A DNA stretch of 64,000 nt from Yponomeuta sedellus (GCA_934045075.1 OW203736.1:20995805-21059804), one strand, 5' to 3'; shown: positions 52,576 through 62,632, counted from the stretch's first letter. Notes: generated by a model from the letters alone, not told the origin. Translations and numbers: made by a program.

Positions 52576-52772
52576 ATCGACGGCCTCTGTGGCGCAGCGG
52601 TACCGCATCTGCCTACGATGCGAGAGGTCCCAGCTTCGAACCTTGGCTGGCGACAGCAAAAAACCCCAGGTCTTGGATGTTTACATGTTTGTGATGTCTT
52701 TATTTCTAGTGCCCACGACACAGGGTATCCTAGTGTGGGGCCAGAAGCAATATGTAAACGTTATGTTATGTA
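52576..52772 (+). mobile_element. S4 SINE, full length
   Basis: cggcctctgtggcgcagcgg, gaggtcccagcttcgaacct, caggtcttggatgtttacat and cacagggtatcctagtgtgg. Confidence 0.88.
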
Positions 52773-53184
52773 TTTTGGACAGTGTGGACAGGGGATCCAT
52801 GAACTTATACCCATATCCTCTTTCTTCCATCGGACCACCAGAGATTGCCTCATATGCACGCATTTGTCGTGGAAATTTCGCGAATTCGCATGAAGCAATT
52901 TGCAAGTTCTTTTATAGCCGGTTCTAGTCTCTAAATAGGTTTTTAAAGTTCTTTTCTATTAATTTAAAATAATATCTCCGTGAAAAAGCCTTTGACGCTT
53001 TATTATTATCGATATATTATTTTAATTTTTAATCGATTTCACAGATTTATTTGTATTCGTTACAAAATTGTAATTTTGTTATAATGTAATTTAAGCTAAG
53101 CTTCTTCTTTGGTTTTATATATTAAATATAAAAGTTTACGATGTTGTTACCTAAATTCAATAAATTATTATGAATACGAGTATA
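52773..53184. other. No gene seen; isolated S1 T1 motif
   Basis: 52927-52948 (tctctaaataggtttttaaa) is a lone T1. The open frames ending near 52927 begin inside S4. Confidence 0.35.
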
Positions 53185-53452
53185 ATAAGAACGCAAAGTT
53201 GTGGAACGAATTGCCAATTGCCATGCTTCGTTCTGTTTTTCCAGAGACAGAGGCAACTTTAATGTGTTAGATTTTATATGACTTGAGAAAAAATGGTCAG
53301 AGTGGAGTTTTTTTCCCGCTGCCTTTTTCTCCATTACACTACGGCCCGAAGGCAGCAGCTTACATTGTATTTATTGATTTTTTCTTTTACATTGACATTC
53401 AGCCAACAGAATGTAAATTCATTACGTTGAAATAAAATTGATTTAATTTCAT
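53185..53452 (+). mobile_element. CR1/L2-like LINE 3' end
   Basis: Reads KLWNELPIAMLRSVFPETE, the usual end of CR1/L2-type ORF2, then a 3' UTR with atggtcagagtggagttttt, cactacggcccgaaggcagc and the tail cgttgaaataaaattgattt. Related tails at 55530 and 59280. Confidence 0.75.
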
Positions 53453-53739
53453 TTCACATAATAACCTGGGTGTCTTTGTAACTTGAGTCAGCAGCTGTAA
53501 AATAACAGGTAAGCACGTAGCATCTTAGACCCCGTCTTTGTTTACATCAGGCGTGACTGGGGCCAAGTGTCAAGCTGTGTTAGTTGAAAAAAAATGTATA
53601 ATCAGTATCTTTAAGTTCATATAAAGTAATTTGTTTATAAATTTAATTTTAACTTCAATTACTAATAATCAATATTGTTGACTTTATATAAAAAATAATT
53701 GGTTTGTCTATTTTGGAACGTAACTTCATAATTAACTTT
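53453..53739. other. No gene seen
   Basis: AT-rich spacer. Confidence 0.35.
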
Positions 53740-53942
53740 TGTAATTTTTGCCGAGGGTAGTAAACTAACCGTTAATGATTTCTAAAAGACACCTGTCACC
53801 TCAGTCATCCGGGACCACGGCACCTGAAAAAGTGCCGAAACGTTGGAAAATTGTAAAAAATGTAATAAACGAGCATAAATCCGTATAAAAACAGTTTTAA
53901 TTATGTCTACTGCTCGTGTTAACCTTAGAAAATACTATATTC
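53740..53942 (+). mobile_element. PLE-type 3' end, single copy
   Basis: ggtagtaaactaaccgttaa, acctgtcacctcagtcatcc, gggaccacggcacctgaaaa, agtgccgaaacgttggaaaa and gtgttaaccttagaaaatac. It is the monomer of the inverted pair at 11616-11817, extended to the left. Confidence 0.7.
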
Positions 53943-53944
53943 AG

Positions 53945-54142
53945 GTTCAGTCAATCAATCACCATGTACTTGTCCACTGCTGGACTCAAGCCTCCCCCAA
54001 TTCTAGCTAGTCTAGTATTTTGAGTCTCAGGTACTTTACTTATAGAATAGAATAGAAACCATTTATTAATTACACACAAAAAAACATAAAATAGAATAGA
54101 ATAATCACAAATTAATTTGATAATTTTAAAATATTTGTTTTA
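53945..54142 (-). mobile_element. LINE 3' tails
   Basis: tgtccactgctggactcaag with gcctcccccaa is an RTE-type 3' end. 54047-54115 (tagaatagaatagaaaccat, ttattaattacacac) is another reversed LINE tail. Confidence 0.5.
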
Positions 54143-54335
54143 CTAGCTGTGTTACTCGCGGTTTATCTATTTTCCCTTGGCAATAACATTATTTCCCCCA
54201 GTAAAACGTAGCCTGTGTTAAGTGGGGTGTCGGCTAACTACATACCAATTTTTGTCAAAATCGCTCCAGCCGTTTAGATGTGACGAAGTAACAAACATAC
54301 ACACTCACAAACTTTCGCCTTTATATTATTAGTGT
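54143..54335 (-). mobile_element. Hel-1 small Helitron
   Basis: actagctgtgttactcgcgg, cagtaaaacgtagcctgtgt, atcgctccagccgtttagat and acaaactttcgcctttatat. Confidence 0.83.
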
Positions 54336-54489
54336 GATTACTATTAATATGGCTTTTTTTGAGGTGAACGTTAACTTCATTTAAACAGTTGAATAAAAAA
54401 ATTACATAATTGAAAATGTAAAAACGAAACTAAACCTAAAACCTATTTGTAATTAAAATAACATATTTGATCATTTAATGCTGGTTGGC

Positions 54490-54828
54490 GTGGAAATGAA
54501 GAGGCTTATACCCAGGAGTGGGGTTTACCGGGCCGATGATGATGGTGATTTGATCCAGATTTCTGCAGGGCGGTGCAGAGTACCGAGAAGGCTGGCGGCA
54601 TTGCCTCGCTATTTTACTTACTAGAACTGTGAAAAATAGAAAGTAATATGGTCGTATTAGATGGATGTATTGGGGACGTATCAAAGGGAAATAATTATAA
54701 AAAGTACCCGGAACCGGCGTGCGTACATGCAACTTATGAACGTTGATGAAGCGAAGGTGATCTCTCAGGATCGTGGCAAGTGGCAGTCCCTGGTCTCTGC
54801 CTACCCCTCTGGGATACAGGCGTGAGGT
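54490..54828 (+). mobile_element. Two LINE 3' ends
   Basis: 54497-54550 ends aggcttatacccaggagtgg and a gatgatgatgg tail (RTE-type). 54640-54828 codes MQLMNVDEAKVISQDRGKWQ and SLVSAYPSGIQA then stop, the C-terminus of another LINE, directly followed by a TATG array. Confidence 0.7.
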
Positions 54829-54939
54829 TATGTATGTATGTATGTATGTATGTATGTATGTATGTATGTATGTATGTATGTATGTATGTATGTATGTATG
54901 TATGTATGTATGTATGTATGTATGTATGTATGTATGTAT
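54829..54939. repeat. (TATG)n microsatellite
   Basis: About 27 units, apparently the expanded 3' tail of the preceding LINE. Open frames through it are artefacts. Confidence 0.96.
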
Positions 54940-55204
54940 TGTATTTATGTATGTATGCATTTATGTATGTAATATGGTCGTATACTACAAGCACTGGGAA
55001 AAATCTGAGTACTATACATTTGTAACGGTCACGGTATGCATAGCTCGCCGGCTGAACCAAACCACAGTATACGCCGCGTCCGGAGGTCTTATGCCGCGAC
55101 TTGTCTGAAGGTCGTCAGAAATCGATACGGCAGCCGTCTTAGTGGCTCTCGTGTAAGCCTGGACGCTAGCTTTTCTTTTTCTAGGCTCTGCTACTTAGAG
55201 CCAT

Positions 55205-55440
55205 TGAACACGCGGTGGCAGCGGAGCGGTTCTCAATCGGGAGGTACTCAGTGTACTAATGACTTTGTTTTCTATGTTATGTGCATTTGTGAAGTTATAT
55301 TTGCCATACCGCTCGCTAACAGTGAATGAAAACATCGTGAGGAAACGCTGTGTCTGAGGTGTTAACATACCTCAGCGCTTGCTACGTAAGATGGCTTAAC
55401 TATGAGGCTAAGTGCGGAAATATCAGGTCTAATATGCTAC
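55205..55440 (+). mobile_element. S2 SINE, alternative 3' end
   Basis: gtggcagcggagcggttctc, gtgtactaatgactttgttt, aatgaaaacatcgtgaggaa, gatggcttaactatgaggct and gtgcggaaatatcaggtcta, as at 16024-16285. Confidence 0.8.
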
Positions 55441-55529
55441 AGGGCGTCCGCTAGCAGTCGCATTACCTTCTTCATTTGCCCGTGGTAGCACTAAACGCGA
55501 TATCACTGCCCCCATCCTTACACTGCTTG

Positions 55530-55660
55530 AAATGATGGTCAGTTTTTCTTCCCAACTGCCTTTCTCTCCACTACAAATACGGCTTCAAGGCAGCGGCTGA
55601 CATAGTTCATTTACATTCAGCTAAGAGAATGAATTTTTTTAGGTTTAAAAAAAATGTGAA
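55530..55660 (+). mobile_element. CR1/L2-like LINE 3' UTR
   Basis: gatggtcagtttttcttccc, ctccactacaaatacggctt, aaggcagcggctgacatagt and aagagaatgaatttttttag. Confidence 0.65.
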
Positions 55661-55824
55661 GGGTGCCAGACGGGACATACTATTCTGTCTTTGCTGTCTG
55701 TCCCTCCGTCCGACCTTTAAAAGGTCTCTCTATATTTATACTCTATCTTTGGAACCGTAGGTAAAGGTAGGTAACTAGTTGATTTTTTTACAGAATATGT
55801 GTTATTACCGCAGCCTACCTTTCT

Positions 55825-55910
55825 TTATGTAGCCTATATACGGCACACTGCAAGGCATAGACCTTCTCTCAGCAAGAGAGGCAGAGAGTACGGGATAATT
55901 ACCACGTATG
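55825..55910 (-). mobile_element. S2 SINE, 3' tail
   Basis: tatgtagcctatatacggca, ggcatagaccttctctcagc and taccacgtatgccca. Confidence 0.7.
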
Positions 55911-55916
55911 CCCATC

Positions 55917-56232
55917 TCGTGCGCTCGTGGCTCAGCCGAACCGAGTGATTGGAATCAATCACTTGAGTTAAGCAACAACAGGCGCGGTCAGGTGCAGGAT
56001 GGAAGACCGTCCCGTGAACAACAATACATACAGACATCAAACTCAGCGTGATTGTGGGGCTTATTATAATAGGCGACGACAATCAGATGATAACTTCTGG
56101 CAGTAAGGCTCGCCACTGTCTTACAACCCTCCGTTCACCCGGACTTGGCCACCGTGGTGGAGTAAGGCCTTACCTTACTGCGATGCAGTAATAGCGTGCC
56201 CCAGCAGTGGGGGCATACAAAGGGTTGATGTC
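55917..56232 (+). mobile_element. S3 SINE with internal replacement
   Basis: 5' end intact (gctcgtggctcagccgaacc, gagttaagcaacaacaggcg, gatggaagaccgtcccgtga), but 56025-56080 (acatacagacatcaaactca) replaces the middle. The 3' part resumes at gataacttctggcagtaagg. Confidence 0.85.
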
Positions 56233-56765
56233 GAATAGTGTCGCTGTTTTACCCGGTTCACACTAAAATTACTGAATCAACGCACTTTGGGCAACTGACA
56301 GCTATTGACAGCAGATTAATAGATTGTTAGCATACGATAAACCAGGGTTTGGTATTTCCTAGCACCTTTAAAACCTTTGTGGCCGTAAAGCTCGGAGATA
56401 AAAATAATGTTATAAATCGCTTGTTTATGAAGCAATTAACATTTTTCGCGCGCAGTCTATTAACCCGGCAGCATGCACCGACTTCGTTGGCCGGGAACTA
56501 TCCTCGGAATTTTTAATGCAATAGAGCTCTGGGACAAAATAAAATGCGCTAGAAGTGTCTGTCTGTCTAGCTTAGTAAACCAATTGAAAGTATAAGTGAT
56601 ACTATAGAATAACAAACACACTTACGTAGGTACATACAGAAACGTGAAACGTCACCGTGTCACGTGTCATTTAACGATCTGTTCAAATTAATTTGCCCAC
56701 ATAATTTCGATCGAATGCTATCATTTAATGAAATACTCGAGCATTTCTAGGAAATAAATGAAAAA
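56233..56765. other. No gene seen
   Basis: Unassigned; moderately GC-rich near 56450-56520. Confidence 0.4.
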
Positions 56766-57010
56766 GATAGATAGATATATAGAGATAGAGAACACTTTAT
56801 TGTGCATAAAAATGGAAATTACACAGATATTTCTTAACCTAAGAGTACAGACGGCGCCCTTATCACTAAAAGTGATCTCTTCCACACAACCTTTGGATGA
56901 ACTGGACTAATACATCAGAGAAGGACAAAAAGTGAATGAAGTGAGCAAATTATGGCCGACAATTCCTTGCCGAGATTCGAACTGGCGACCTCTCGAACGT
57001 GAGGCCGGCG
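56766..57010 (-). mobile_element. LINE 3' end with TCTA tail, then a tRNA-like head
   Basis: agatagatagatatatagag, gagaacactttattgtgcat, gtacagacggcgcccttatc and ctcttccacacaacctttgg. 56965-57010 (ccgagattcgaactggcgac) is a reversed B-box-like segment, SINE type unclear. Confidence 0.65.
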
Positions 57011-57119
57011 TTCTCCGTTCTTATTATGTTAGCTAATGTTAGCTGATGTCTGTAACACAGGTTATTGCGTAGTATAGGCATCAGCACTGATCAAATAAAA
57101 TTATCCAAATTATGGCGCC

Positions 57120-57234
57120 TTCTTTGCTTTATAATAATAATAAATCGTTTATTTCAAGCCTTGCCCATATAAAAGTTAGTACATTTATCACAAGTTAGTA
57201 TCAGGTATTTACCTATATAAAACTAAACTAAAAC
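57120..57234 (-). mobile_element. LINE 3' tail (probable)
   Basis: ataataataataaatcgttt then atttcaagccttgcccatat: a reversed AATAAACGATTTATT-type tail. Confidence 0.45.
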
Positions 57235-57247
57235 ATAACTATCATTT

Positions 57248-57549
57248 AAAAACCTATTTAGAGGCTAAAAATTTCACCCATGCCGGGATTCGAACCCGCA
57301 ACCTCTGGCTATCAGTGCCAGCGCTCTACCAATTGAGCCAATGGGCGACTCACGGCATCAGTGAAATTTCGAACCTCTTTACACTATTCTCTGTATTACG
57401 TACAGGCTGCGACATCTGACTTAAGCAAATTGCATTACTTACAGCCCCGACTACCTACTTTGCAGTTAGGTTTAACATCGGAACGATATCACTGTACCCA
57501 CATGATTATATTTGTTCCTTAGCACGGGTTAGTGCATTAAAATAGTATA
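57248..57549 (-). mobile_element. S1 SINE, whole element inverted relative to its T2 tail, TSD present
   Basis: TSD ataactatcattt at 57235-57247 and 57550-57562. From left to right: inverted T1, inverted tRNA part, inverted body and outer block (to catgattata), then T2 in sense (ttgttccttagcacgggtta, gtgcattaaaatagtata). Both RNA 3' ends face the target. Confidence 0.92.
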
Positions 57550-57562
57550 ATAACTATCATTT

Positions 57563-57892
57563 GTTATCATTCATTTAATAAGCACTTGCTTTTGTATTAA
57601 TTTTCTTGTGTTACTTGGTGTTACAAATAAACCATTCATTTTCGTTTAATGCAATACAATAAAAGTTATAATTTCTCACTACACTCTATTGTTAGTATGT
57701 TGAGTTAAGGTTATCACTAAAGTCTCTTCCAGAAAACTGTATTCGCAGAAAGCTGTATTTTGTATTCGCAGTAGCTTCAACATTTGGGCTTGTACGCACG
57801 AATGGAACTAGTGCGATAATAAATTCGCAGTAGTTCCATCGTGGAACTAGGCAAGGGTACTAATTACTGCGAATGAAGAAATTCGTCGTCGC
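57563..57892. other. No gene seen
   Basis: Contains a short mirrored phrase around attcgcagtagttccatcgt / tggaactag. Nothing else recognised. Confidence 0.35.
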
Positions 57893-58055
57893 CAGGCTAT
57901 ACTAGTCCACCGCTGGACATAGCCCTCTCCTAATAAGCGCCATAGCGCCCTGTCAGCATCTGCCTGCAGTTTTTCACAGATCGTCATCCCACCTAGTCGG
58001 AGGGCGTCTTACACTATGTTTGCCGAGTCGCGGTCTCCACTCAAGAACACGAATA
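57893..58055 (-). mobile_element. RTE LINE C-terminal fragment
   Basis: ccaccgctggacatagccct, cagatcgtcatcccacctag and cgagtcgcggtctccactca, as at 2871-3050. Confidence 0.78.
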
Positions 58056-58397
58056 ACACAACATTTACATACAGGCACATACATTGCTTCACTTGCTGTA
58101 TGAAGAAATGAAGTCACACTTTCTACGCTGTCATTTCTAAAATATTTAATATTAGTTCTGACACCTTAGAGCATTGGCGTTATAAGATATTTTCCAGGCG
58201 TAATGTCGTACTTCTGTCTCCACGTATTTTTTCTCGGTGGAAATGCAGAATGCCATTGTCTGCTTTATAAATAAGTCACGTGGCTCGCTTTCAATAAAAC
58301 TAGTGATTGCGAATTATACCGGGCGCCTCGTATGCTAAATTACTGCGCTGTTCTCTTTTTCTGATCGTTTTGTTAATACCTATACGAAGAGTCGTTC
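58056..58397. other. No gene seen
   Basis: Unassigned spacer between LINE and S3. Confidence 0.35.
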
Positions 58398-58705
58398 GTA
58401 GCTCCGGCTGCCTGCGTGATCTTAAACGATCACGAAGGTTAAGCAACATAGGGATGGATGGCTTACCGTCTATGACTAACGCTAGTGACATTTTCCGAGC
58501 GGTTCCGCGCTTCGCAAGGCACGTTAAGCAGTTGGTGCCGGCTGCAGTCGATAGATGGCAGTCTTTGCGCCGAGTCGGAGGCCTTAGGGCGCCTTGAAAA
58601 CTTCTGACAGTAAGACCAGCCACTAGTCTCTTGCAAGCCTCCACCAATCCGGACTTGGCCCGCGTGGCAGAGCGCCCCGTGCCCCTCAGTGGGGTCATAA
58701 TGGGT
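58398..58705 (+). mobile_element. S3 SINE, variant subfamily with clear 5S head
   Basis: gtagctccggctgcctgcgt, gatcttaaacgatcacgaag and gttaagcaacatagggatgg then ggcttaccgtc, which follow the 5S rRNA gatcaccgaagttaagca region. Then ctaacgctagtgacattttc and a tail with tgcccctcagtggggtcata. Confidence 0.88.
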
Positions 58706-58834
58706 TGATAATGATGATACTAAGAGTAATCGTGAATTATTGTGGACTAGACACTAACCTGAACCTTGAGAATTATCACAATTACCTAACAGTAATTGTG
58801 ACAATTCTCAATTTCTCATTGTATTCTCTATTAT

Positions 58835-59012
58835 TTTAAACCCGCGGCTTCGCCCGCCTTCGAAATTATCCCACGGGAACACATTACCGGAATATCAAGT
58901 ACCGTGTGTCTCAATTCAGATCCTTGTCTGTCTGTTGTCCGAGTTTCATGTAAATCCGTTCAGCCGTCATTGAGTGATTGAGTAACAAACATCCTTACAA
59001 ACATATACATAA
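58835..59012 (-). mobile_element. Helitron-like fragment
   Basis: taaacccgcggcttcgcccg, tcatgtaaatccgttcagcc and gtaacaaacatccttacaaa: a reversed non-autonomous Helitron-type segment. Confidence 0.6.
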
Positions 59013-59016
59013 ATAA

Positions 59017-59206
59017 CTAGCTGATCTAGCGAACTTCGTCCCGCCTAGCAGTCAAATCTTAAATTATTTTTTTATTTTCTCTACGTAAGAACCATCCTCG
59101 TACTTCGAAGAATATTCTAAAAAAAGAATTAGCGAATTCGGTTTAGCTGCTCTCGAGATTTGCGCTTAGCAACACATTCAGCGATTCAATTTTATATTAT
59201 AGAAGA
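59017..59206 (-). mobile_element. Hel-2 Helitron
   Basis: actagctgatctagcgaact, cgtaagaaccatcctcgtac, agctgctctcgagatttgcg and gcgattcaattttatattat. Confidence 0.85.
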
Positions 59207-59279
59207 TGTTAGTTGGATTGTCATCATCCTCGTTATTTAATTGCACTTTTGGAAGTGAGTTAAACCTTTTTTCCTTTTT

Positions 59280-59430
59280 GGTTAGGCTAGGAAAAAAAAC
59301 AGTGCCTTTATCCACTACAGTACGGCCAAAGTCAGCGGCTTGCATTGTACATTGACATTCAGCAACCAGAATGTAAATTCTTTACGTTGAAATAAAATTA
59401 ATTTGATTCGATTTAATTTCATTTATATCA
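59280..59430 (+). mobile_element. CR1/L2-like LINE 3' UTR
   Basis: ccactacagtacggccaaag, tcagcggcttgcattgtaca and cgttgaaataaaattaattt. Confidence 0.68.
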
Positions 59431-59459
59431 GCAATACCATTTGCTACTGAGGAGTTTTT

Positions 59460-59720
59460 CTTCTTCTTCTTCTTCTTCAGGCTGTATTAGTCCACTGCTG
59501 GGCATAGCCACGTTTACTCCAATGGTTGTCGGTTCTTCGCGAAATCTGACTTAATATTAACATTTTTTTTTTGTTTACGTAGCCTCCTTGTTTGTGTCCC
59601 ACTGCTGGGCAAAGGCCTCCTCCAATTCAGTCCAGAGTTTCCTGTCCTGGGCCACCTCAGACCACGCCGGCAGATGGTTGTCGAGATCATCTCTCCACCG
59701 TCTTCTAAGCCGATAGTTAG
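59460..59720 (-). mobile_element. Two RTE LINE 3' fragments
   Basis: 59460-59550: (TTC)n tail, gtccactgctgggcatagcc, gttgtcggttcttcgcgaaa. 59578-59720 has an unbroken minus-strand frame RLRRRWRDDLDNHLPAWSE, VAQDRKLWTELEEAFAQQW and DTNKEAT, a classic RTE C-terminus. Confidence 0.82.
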
Positions 59721-59724
59721 AATA

Positions 59725-60060
59725 TTTTCGGGGCTTAATCGCGTAGTATTTTTTTATTTATTTTACGTTTCGACGACGTTTCGACGACGTTACAGTCATT
59801 CGTGGTCACGAGAAGACTGATGGCTGGCACCCGTTCGCATCTTCGGCTGATGATGTTTCAGACTACCCTCAATCAGCCATCACAAAGCTCTATTAGGGTT
59901 GCGACACACTACACTGACAATGTCGGACGATAAGCCATGCGACTTTTTTCCACTAGAACACTTCTTGATGACCGGATCCCACGTTAGCGGCAGTTCTTCT
60001 AAACCGGCCTTGATTTCGGCGTCCTGTGGCACCCACTAACACAATACGTTTTGTTATTAA
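59725..60060 (-). mobile_element. Penelope-like element 3' end (inferred)
   Basis: Minus-strand frame AEIKAGLEELPLTWDPVIKK then CSSGKKSHGLSSDIVSVVC and NPNRAL stop. It is followed by the untranslated end with cagccgaagatgcgaacggg, gaccacgaatgactgtaacg and tcgtcgaaacgtcgtcgaaa. The WDPVIK-type end and the gaaacg block suggest PLE or a related retroelement; I cannot exclude another class. Confidence 0.5.
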
Positions 60061-60347
60061 ATGTAAATTTTGGTACAAATAACCGTTACATGCGCCTCGC
60101 CTCAACTGGAAATCTCATTATTACACCTAAACCAGGAAAGGGTTGCGAAATTGATTCTGCGAAACTAATACATACATGTTTCGTACATGTTATTAGCCCT
60201 GTCCGGGGCTAAATCGTGTTAGGGTCCATATAGTAACCCCATACGGCAATGCCATTACGCATAATGCCCCCACGGAAGTGGGTAGGGCGGCACCGTTATT
60301 CCTATGACCAGAGGGTAAAGGGGGTGCAGTGTTTTGATACCGTTATT
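60061..60347. other. No gene seen
   Basis: Moderately GC-rich; unassigned. Confidence 0.35.
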
Positions 60348-60815
60348 TTTTCATATAGCCTGTAAACGTCTTACTGAGGGGCACAGGCCTTCTCTTAGAG
60401 AGAGATACGATAAGAATATTCTTTATTGTACACAGAGTATAGGTTTTATGACCATGCTGTGGTGTTGGCCTAGAGAGCAGCACCAACCCAAATTCATCCC
60501 GCGGGTGTCGTAAAAGGCGAAGGGACACAAGCCGGGGGGTGGGCAGCGGCGCCCCCTGCAGTACAATTTCACCAAACTGCGATCCCCAACCCGCATGCCC
60601 AGCGCGGGGATTATGGGCATTATCCCCCAATGATGGCACAACCTTGCGCTATGGGGCTCATTAGGGGAGGGGTATGTTCAGCAGTGGACTAATACCTATA
60701 GCCTGGAGAAGAAGAAGAAGAAACGTCTCACTGCGGGGCACAGGCTTTCTCTCAGAGAGAGATAAGATAAGAATATTCTTTATTGTACACAGAGTATAGG
60801 TTTTATGACCATGCG
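60348..60815. repeat. ~358-bp tandem duplication of S2 tail plus LINE tail, enclosing a + LINE 3' end
   Basis: gataagaatattctttattg and tacacagagtataggtttta occur at 60409 and 60767, each preceded by a reversed S2 tail (ggcacaggccttctcttaga; ggcacaggctttctctcaga). Between them, 60457-60720 is a + strand RTE-type end (ctcattaggggaggggtatg, ttcagcagtggactaatacc, then GAA repeats). Confidence 0.7.
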
Positions 60816-60913
60816 GGCGGATATAGAATTTCAACAAGTGAGGTATGTGAATACTCCAGACACACAGGTTTCCTCACGATGTTTTCCTTAACGGTTAAAT
60901 AAAAGTACAATTC

Positions 60914-61074
60914 GGTGCAAGTAATGCAAATTACTTCAGCCAGATGTCGCTGCCTGTATGGATGCCCGTGAGTCGCCCATTAGCTCAGTTGGAAAGAGCG
61001 CTGGCACGGATAGCCAGAGGTCGCGGGTTCGAACCCCGGCATGGGTGGAATTTTTAGCCTCTGAATAGGTTTAT
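60914..61074 (+). mobile_element. S1 SINE ending at T1, TSD present
   Basis: TSD aaagtacaattc (60902-60913) and aaagtacagttc (61075-61086). Sense copy from ggtgcaagtaatgcaaatta to gcctctgaataggtttat; no T2. Confidence 0.88.
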
Positions 61075-61299
61075 AAAGTACAGTTCAAATTATTATTCTA
61101 ATTCCGTGCTCGTGCATTTAATTGCAGACACTTTTGTCTTCCATGTTCTAATAGTCCTCTGTTACGCTAGGTCATTGGATAAAGTAAGTAAATAGATAAA
61201 TACGTATCCAGGGATAAACGAGTAAATAAGTTAATTCTGAAAATACTGACTTTATTTCTATTCCACACATATCTCAGGAACTTTGTTGAACTGACTTCG

Positions 61300-61775
61300 A
61301 TTTCTAAGTTAACGAGTGCAAAACGCATGTGCACGCAGGTTTTGTTTTACCGTCCCTCCCAGATCCCATACTACCCCGTTCTTGAATGCTGCAAAGCTTC
61401 TGAACATGGAAGGCCGACGACGACTACATCTTGCTACGCTACTGTTTGGATTACTTGCTACACTGTATGTAGCAATCTAAACTGGTCACGTTGATGACGA
61501 ACCTACTCTGCCGCAATACAGTTTCTAACTAGTGCGGAGGGTAGTGGTAATCTTCGACTGTTACCAAGTTACGGTTGCAAAAATTTATAAATCTTAAAGT
61601 ACCCCATGATTAAAGATATGTATAATAAGTCATTTGACAACAACAATACTAGAACTAAATAAGTCATGTGATTTAGAAGTTGTATTACTTGGTAAAAAAA
61701 AATAATTTAGTTATAGGTATACACTGTAACAGTATGTCATGTTAGTTTTTGTCAAAATAAACGATTTGATTTGAT
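61300..61775 (+). mobile_element. LINE 3' end (probable)
   Basis: One frame reads TPFLNAAKLLNMEGRRRLHL, like the end of a LINE ORF2. The segment closes with tgtcaaaataaacgatttga and ttgatt, a typical tail. The reading could also suggest a signal peptide (see rejected items). Confidence 0.45.
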
Positions 61776-61954
61776 TATCTTTTTAAAAGCATTTGATTTA
61801 ATTTTGATTTAATTAATAGCTGAAACATAAAATATTGCACTGCATATTCTGTACTATTACACCGTTTTCAATATTACAACAATTACTATTAATTAATTAA
61901 TATTAACAATTAATTAATATAATATAAAATTACTAACAATACTAACAATATTTG
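61776..61954. other. AT-rich spacer
   Basis: Very AT-rich with repeated attaattaatatta strings. Confidence 0.4.
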
Positions 61955-62350
61955 TCATTTCGCAGCAAATGTCCTGATTATCTTCACAAAAAGCTGGAGT
62001 GGTCGTCCCGTCAGCGCTATGTACATAAGGACAGAATTCTTATTCCCGCGCACTGTACGAAGGCTTTCCGTGGCAGTTTTAAGTATGCGGCGTCCAAGTG
62101 CTGGAATGATATTCCTCCCCCAGTCCGCGATGCGCCTATGCATATTTGCTGGAGCAGCAGAGACTTCCCTATCCTGTCCAAACTTCTCGCGTATCTTTGA
62201 AATTAAACAAAGTCGTTGATACATGCCAGCATTTCCTGGTGTATAATAAAGAATATTCTTATGTTTTCTTTGTTATCTCTAACGTAATATTAATACTTAA
62301 TCTGAGCCACGATCCATGCCCTCGACGCATGATTGCCTCGTAACAATAAA
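61955..62350 (+). mobile_element. CR1/jockey-like LINE, C-terminal coding plus 3' UTR
   Basis: CPDYLHKKLEWSSRQRYVHK, GSFKYAASKCWNDIPPPVRD and SSRDFPILSKLLAYL are intact in one frame from 61952 to 62200. AASKCWNDIPPPVR is the hallmark near the end of CR1/L2/jockey-type ORF2. A 3' UTR with aataaatttttaatt follows. 5'-truncated. Confidence 0.8.
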
Positions 62351-62504
62351 TTTTTAATTATATAATAGAGAACCTTGGCTGGTAATCACACCGTAAAATC
62401 AATAGAGAATAATTCTTTTTTCATTGATTTGAAATAGCTGTGAATGAATTATGAAATGTGTAGACAATTAGGTAGGATTTTTTTACTTCATTAATTTCAA
62501 TTAA

Positions 62505-62632
62505 GAACGGTGGTAGCCACTGGGCTACCTACCCACTGGGGTAGAGCAGTGGACTCGAATGCGAGAGACCCAGGATCGATTCCCAGTGCGTGCATGTACC
62601 AATGACTTTGTAAAGTTACCGGCTTGTCCTTT
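62505..62632 (+). mobile_element. S2 SINE, head
   Basis: acggtggtagccactgggct (with a short local duplication), gcagtggactcgaatgcgag, gacccaggatcgattcccag and gtaccaatgactttgtaaag. Confidence 0.8.

Noticed and set aside
54475..55108. Open frames rich in YVCM or HTYI repeats
   Set aside because: Products of the TATG microsatellite.
61406..61465. Signal-peptide-like exon MEGRRRLHLATLLFGLLATL before gtatgt
   Set aside because: The same frame extends upstream as TPFLNAAKLLN, and a LINE-type tail follows at 61760. A LINE ORF2 end is the simpler explanation.
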